From Prochlorococcus marinus str. MIT 9211 (GTDB lineage: Bacteria > Cyanobacteriota > Cyanobacteriia > PCC-6307 > Cyanobiaceae), in NCBI RefSeq assembly GCF_000018585.1, contig NC_009976.1, forward strand, positions 1,605,941-1,669,940: a stretch of 64,000 nucleotides of DNA, in the 5' to 3' direction. Below the pieces are notes generated by a model. The model was given only the letters and a program-made list of their open reading frames with translations. It was not told the DNA's origin and did no database searches. This document shows, one piece after another, positions 62,521 to 64,000 of this stretch (its first letter is position 1; every line of letters begins with the position of its first letter). A program made the translations under genes and the position numbers.

Positions 62521-63793
62521 TCAAACAACGCAAACCTGCTAAAAGGATCCAACCAGCTATATTAATTCGACTATCAAAAAAGGGCATATCTGTAGCATGT
62601 AGAAAAGTGAGTATAAAAGTTGCAGTCCACCATGCTCGGTTAAATAAATATACGTTATTAGAAGCTTTGTTCTTTATTTTGCCGAAATAAAAGCAAGCCT
62701 TAAAAGAGCTAATGAGCAGTGCTAAGACGAGACATATTATTAGAACGGCTACAGGTAAGCCATGTGCAACTGTTAACTCAAGTGGCAAGTTATGGGCATG
62801 ACCATGCCAAATGCCTTGACGTAAGGGGTACAACACCGAAAAAGCAGCGGCCCCATACCCTAACCATGGTCTTTGTAGAAATAAATTGATTGCTTCCTTC
62901 CATTGATAAAGACGTGTTGCTTCTAAAGGTCTTCCATGAAGATATGGCAGGTCACTCAAACGAGACCATATACTCTCTGGGATAATCTTTCTTGCCCATA
63001 GTTGAAGTTCCAAGGGGCCTATCGGGAATACAGCGACACTAAGTACTAATAGAAATAAACTTAATAAAGGGAGTAAAACAAGCCAAGTGCTAGGTCCTAG
63101 AACAAAAGGAACCGCTAAGAACATGCCCGACCAAGCATTCCTAGAATTAGTAAGTGCCAAAGCAACAGCAACAGCAACAGCAAATACCAAGCTAACGATA
63201 CGATTACGAAGATTAGTCGATGACTGTATTAGAAACGCCAAGCAAAACGGCCATACTAATGCCAACCAAGAGCCGGCAATATTGGCATAGTTAAATAAAC
63301 CTGATAAACGGCCTTCTGGCTTCCCTCCAGGATCAATAAACCAAATAATTACACCGTCCCAAAATTCCCAAGGGCCATGCCATCCAAACCAGAGCTGACC
63401 AAAACCCGTTAAAAGAACGGGAAAAGTACCAAGAACGAACCAAAAAGCAGCTCGTTTTCTTGCTACAGCCGTTAATACATAAGGTTGAAAACCCCAAAAG
63501 CACCAAAAAAAAGGCAACCAATTCGCAAGTCCAACCCAAGCCAACCACCCTGAAAATGCCTGAAAACATCCAGCTACCATCAAAAAAGCAGCAATCAGCA
63601 ATGGATAATTCCATTTGTCTTGCCAATAAACATCTCTCCGGTAAAGAGTGCCTTGAACAGATGCAATCAAAAGCAAGAACCCTGCGATAAACGGGCTAGA
63701 TGCAAGAAAAAAAAGGCCTATTTGAAAACAAATCCATCCTGATTGTCTAGCAATAGGAGGTCGGTTTTTTAGTAACCAAGCAAAAGATTTCAT
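62462..63793 (-). CDS. O-antigen ligase-like membrane protein, IctB family
   Basis: A 443-residue polytopic protein with about ten hydrophobic segments and the Wzy_C-type loop. LTNSRNAWSGMFLAVPFVLG near 214-233 and WKEAINLFLQRPWLGYGAAAF with GHAHNLPLELTVAHGLP near 340-356 are the polymerase/ligase-family signatures. Cyanobacterial IctB was once linked to inorganic carbon accumulation, but a transport role is not established and a glycan function is as likely. The ATG overlaps the purU stop as ATGA. Its 3' end overlaps the radical SAM gene by 59 bases. Confidence 0.8.
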   Translation of the reverse strand: MKSFAWLLKNRPPIARQSGWICFQIGLFFLASSPFIAGFLLLIASVQGTLYRRDVYWQDKWNYPLLIAAFLMVAGCFQAFSGWLAWVGLANWLPFFWCFWGFQPYVLTAVARKRAAFWFVLGTFPVLLTGFGQLWFGWHGPWEFWDGVIIWFIDPGGKPEGRLSGLFNYANIAGSWLALVWPFCLAFLIQSSTNLRNRIVSLVFAVAVAVALALTNSRNAWSGMFLAVPFVLGPSTWLVLLPLLSLFLLVLSVAVFPIGPLELQLWARKIIPESIWSRLSDLPYLHGRPLEATRLYQWKEAINLFLQRPWLGYGAAAFSVLYPLRQGIWHGHAHNLPLELTVAHGLPVAVLIICLVLALLISSFKACFYFGKIKNKASNNVYLFNRAWWTATFILTFLHATDMPFFDSRINIAGWILLAGLRCLIMSSDSLRKLHQYSVDGAA

Positions 63794-64000
63794 GCAAAAA
63801 CAGCGGTCCGACCGGAATAAACCATTACCTGTCTACGCAGATGTAATCTCAATGCTCTCGCAAGCGCAATCCTTTCTGTATCACGACCTTTTCGAATTAA
63901 ATCATCTACTTCATCTCTATGACTCACTTGTAGAGTCGTTTGCTCAATAATCGGACCATCATCTAGTTCTTCAGTAACATAATGAGCAGTTGCACCTATC
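63790..64000 (-). CDS. purU: Formyltetrahydrofolate deformylase, 3' part (gene runs off the right edge)
   Basis: The last 69 codons and the stop are present. The end GATAHYVTEELDDGPIIEQ contains the GATAHYV and DDGPII elements of the formyltransferase-type catalytic domain, and the protein ends VMVYSGRTAVFA. PurU hydrolyses 10-formyltetrahydrofolate to formate and tetrahydrofolate, tuning one-carbon supply. The upstream part lies outside the window, so the N-terminal ACT domain cannot be checked. Its TGA overlaps the IctB-like start. Confidence 0.88.
   Translation of the reverse strand, partial: IGATAHYVTEELDDGPIIEQTTLQVSHRDEVDDLIRKGRDTERIALARALRLHLRRQVMVYSGRTAVFA

Overview
The window reads as a stretch of the chromosome of a marine picocyanobacterium, most likely Prochlorococcus, and by its moderately AT-rich composition perhaps a low-light-adapted lineage. 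The clade placement is inference from protein character. The evidence is a set of genes typical of cyanobacteria: sulfolipid synthesis (sqdB, sqdX), a galactolipid-precursor glucosyltransferase (probable mgdA), a delta-9 desaturase, a DUF98-type chorismate lyase, a Psb34-like peptide, an IctB-like membrane protein and several small conserved-looking proteins of unknown function. Coding density is very high and many neighbours overlap by 1-4 bases. No insertion sequence, prophage, CRISPR array, integrase or rRNA gene is visible. No gene-free stretch exceeds 300 bases; the longest is 220 bases (60759-60978), and part of that appears to be coding.

Layout. 1-2865 (minus): RNase J (cut by the left edge), dapA and asd. 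3026-8375 (plus): protein quality control (tig, clpP, clpX), then dnaX. 8383-11290 (minus): a membrane glycosyltransferase and a SpoIID/LytB-domain protein. 11392-16186 (plus): ribosomal proteins L35 and L20, a TPR protein, thiG, a 55-residue Psb34-like peptide, then sqdB-sqdX. 16191-22016 (minus): a small unknown protein, gcvP, gcvH, a PLP lyase-like protein and an unknown HTH-like protein. 22099-27592 (plus): desC-like desaturase, rplI, dnaB, mnmG and a chorismate-lyase gene that apparently starts with CTG. 27594-28797 (minus): an unknown charged protein and a SprT-like protein. 28888-31599 (plus): a small membrane protein, ligA and a doubtful small gene. 31596-35560 (minus): a TVP38-type membrane protein, valS and an unknown. 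35611-36348: a small unknown, a degenerate A-type Fe-S protein and tRNA-Val(UAC). 36405-39592 (plus): a DUF2227 protein, mazG, speE-speB. 39701-39940 (minus): a Cys-rich peptide. 40066-48461 (plus): gcvT, aspS, pyrG, queE, queC, pabB, pabC. 48462-49247 (minus): cobA. 49246-55586 (plus): a TrpD2-like protein, an MFS transporter, ppk, a group 2 sigma factor and a phytol-kinase-like protein. 55573-56646 (minus): DAHP synthase. 56796-62520 (plus): acnB, a ClC protein and a radical SAM protein. 62462-64000 (minus): an IctB-like protein and the 3' end of purU.

Working together. The genes are mostly core metabolism and information processing. Membrane-lipid functions are prominent (probable mgdA, sqdB/sqdX, desaturase, phytol-kinase-like). 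The glycine cleavage system is split: gcvP and gcvH lie together and gcvT lies about 20 kb away. pyrG, queE, queC, pabB and pabC form one tight run joining CTP, queuosine and folate synthesis.

I see no clearly new multi-gene system. The most distinctive observations are small: an apparent CTG start behind a perfect Shine-Dalgarno, two divergent genes whose start codons share one CATG, a 5' reading-frame problem in the radical SAM gene, micro-ORFs that end on the start codons of tig and the TPR gene, a U-U mismatch in the tRNA-Val T stem, and several perfect inverted repeats between genes.
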